Source: Acrocarpospora phusangensis
GTDB taxonomy: Bacteria; Actinomycetota; Actinomycetes; Streptosporangiales; Streptosporangiaceae
DNA: 43,427 bases
Direction: 5' to 3'
Assembly (NCBI RefSeq): GCF_016862995.1
Contig: NZ_BOOA01000066.1
Coordinates: 1-43,427, forward strand
Each line of letters begins with the position of its first letter. Within the stretch, counting starts at the first letter, position 1. The notes beneath the pieces were generated by a model. The model saw nothing but the letters and a program-made list of their open reading frames with translations. It had not been told where the DNA came from and ran no database searches. Positions 42,581 through 43,427 of the stretch are shown piece by piece. A program made the translations under genes and the position numbers.

Positions 42581-43336
42581 ATGTCTCTCCTTCGAACTTT
42601 GACCAAGCCCCTCCGTGACGCGTACGACAATCGCGAGGAGATCGTGGGGAAGGCCAAGGACCTGCCGATGGCGGTGCTGCAGAGCGCCCTCAGCGGCGTC
42701 GGCCACGCCCTGCTGATCGGCGACCGCGTCCGGACCGCCGTCCAGCGCCTGGCCGGCTCCGACCGGGAGAAGGAGGCCCCCCAGCCCGCCGCCCCCGAAG
42801 AGGACAAGCCCACCCGCCGCGCCCCCGTCATCTTCGCCCCCCGCCCCTCGGAGTCCAACGGCTCCCCCGAACCCACGCCGACCCCCGAACCCGTCACCGA
42901 GCCAGCCGCGGAGACCAAACCGGAGCCCGTCACCGAGCCGGTCGCGGAGACCAAGCCGAAGCCCAAGCGGAGGGCCAAGCCGGAGACCAAGCCGGAGACC
43001 AAGCCCGAGGCCGAGGTCGCGCCGGAGGCTGCGGCCAAGGTTCAGGACAAGGTTCAGGACGAGCCGCAGGTCGCCGCGGTCGAGCTGGACGCCGAGCCGA
43101 AGACCGCCGCGCCCATGGCCGAGCCCGAGATCGTCGCGCCCGCCGGGAAGACCGCTCCCGCGGAGCCCATCCCCGGGTACGGCGACCTGACCATCGCCTC
43201 CCTCCGGGCCCGCATGCGCGGCAAGTCCACCGAGGATCTCCAGCAGCTGATCGCCTACGAGGAGGCCACCACCGCCCGCTCGGAGGTCATCACCATGTTC
43301 CGCAACCGCGTCACCAAACTGGAGTCCGGAGTCTAG
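42581..43336 (+). CDS. Lipid-droplet-associated-type protein with low-complexity linker
   Basis: This 251-residue protein has a conserved N-terminal part (LLRTLTKPLRDAYDNREEIVGKAKDLP...) and a Pro/Glu/Lys/Thr-rich linker at about 60-195. The linker includes KPETKPE and EPVTEP repeats. A conserved C-terminal helix (LTIASLRARMRGKSTEDLQQLIAYEEATTAR) and MFRNRVTKLE follow. The ends match the family annotated as lipid droplet-associated protein, next to ispH in Mycobacterium (Rv1109c). Such proteins coat triacylglycerol inclusions through amphipathic segments. ATG 42581 has AGGAG five bases upstream; an earlier in-frame start does not. The assignment relies on the ends and synteny. Confidence 0.72.
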   Translation: MSLLRTLTKPLRDAYDNREEIVGKAKDLPMAVLQSALSGVGHALLIGDRVRTAVQRLAGSDREKEAPQPAAPEEDKPTRRAPVIFAPRPSESNGSPEPTPTPEPVTEPAAETKPEPVTEPVAETKPKPKRRAKPETKPETKPEAEVAPEAAAKVQDKVQDEPQVAAVELDAEPKTAAPMAEPEIVAPAGKTAPAEPIPGYGDLTIASLRARMRGKSTEDLQQLIAYEEATTARSEVITMFRNRVTKLESGV

Positions 43337-43361
43337 GGACGGGTGCCCAGCGTCCGGCGGC

Positions 43362-43420
43362 CCGGCGGTCTCCAGCGGAAAGGCCCAACGGCAGTCCGGC
43401 GGTCTCCGGCGGAGAGGCCC
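43362..43420. repeat. Two 25-bp direct repeats at the window end
   Basis: Bases 43362-43386 and 43396-43420 match in 23 of 25 positions, with a 34-base period. They begin about 25 bases after the last gene. The array may continue beyond the window. No gene is seen in 43337-43427. Confidence 0.75.
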
Positions 43421-43427
43421 GGGACCG

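Overview
This window is chromosomal DNA from a high-GC actinomycete. A mycothiol-pathway deacetylase (mshB), leaderless-looking promoters, frequent GTG starts, GTGA and TGATG stop/start overlaps, and the gene order ychF / small membrane protein / ispH / lipid-droplet-type protein all point that way. Gene style and the short GC-rich hairpin repeats suggest the Streptosporangiales or relatives, but the sequence alone does not fix the genus. No rRNA, tRNA, CRISPR array, integrase, transposase or replication origin was seen.

Layout. (1) 1-434 is gene-poor and holds a 27-bp GC-rich hairpin repeat. (2) 435-3811 (minus) carries a metallo-beta-lactamase-fold hydrolase, then an apparent operon mshB / membrane protein / flavin reductase / small HExxH membrane protein. 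(3) 3843-5873 is an S9 peptidase. (4) 5874-9310 (minus) encodes a heterodimeric ABC exporter whose two ATPase domains have complementary losses. It diverges from a two-gene HTH / Clp-N-domain operon behind an alternating operator array. (5) 10252-13675 (minus) is sdhCAB, a cytochrome b558-type succinate dehydrogenase, with a divergent LysR regulator and a near-ideal LysR box. (6) 14793-17953 is a signalling trio: response regulator/PP2C phosphatase, CHASE3 histidine kinase, and single-domain response regulator. (7) 18060-21501 is a second, different succinate dehydrogenase of the mycobacterial Sdh1 kind. It lies behind two perfect GTGA-N6-TCAC boxes and ends in a strong terminator.

(8) 21562-37944, all on the minus strand, is the accessory-looking part. 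It encodes a Tcp-like (type IV secretion / conjugation-like) apparatus: a TcpC-like protein, a small two-helix membrane protein, a TcpE-like domain fused to a degenerate MinD-like ATPase, a VirB4-like ATPase, a VirB6-like polytopic protein, a second TcpC/VirB8-like protein and a lytic transglycosylase-NlpC/P60 hydrolase. A NUDIX hydrolase and two membrane-anchored low-complexity surface proteins (one with collagen-like triplets) follow. A 779-residue repeat-rich protein with a zincin motif precedes them. No relaxase, coupling protein, integrase or attachment site is visible, so the locus may be a domesticated secretion or surface system rather than a conjugative element.

(9) 38019-43336 is conserved backbone: ychF, a secreted protein with a duplicated cysteine domain, rmuC, a DUF6542-like membrane protein, ispH, and a lipid-droplet-associated-type protein. 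The window ends in a short GC-rich direct repeat.

Functionally, the central third concentrates respiratory entry (two succinate:quinone oxidoreductases with separate apparent control) around a signalling trio. The third quarter encodes an envelope-spanning machine plus surface proteins that could be its partners.
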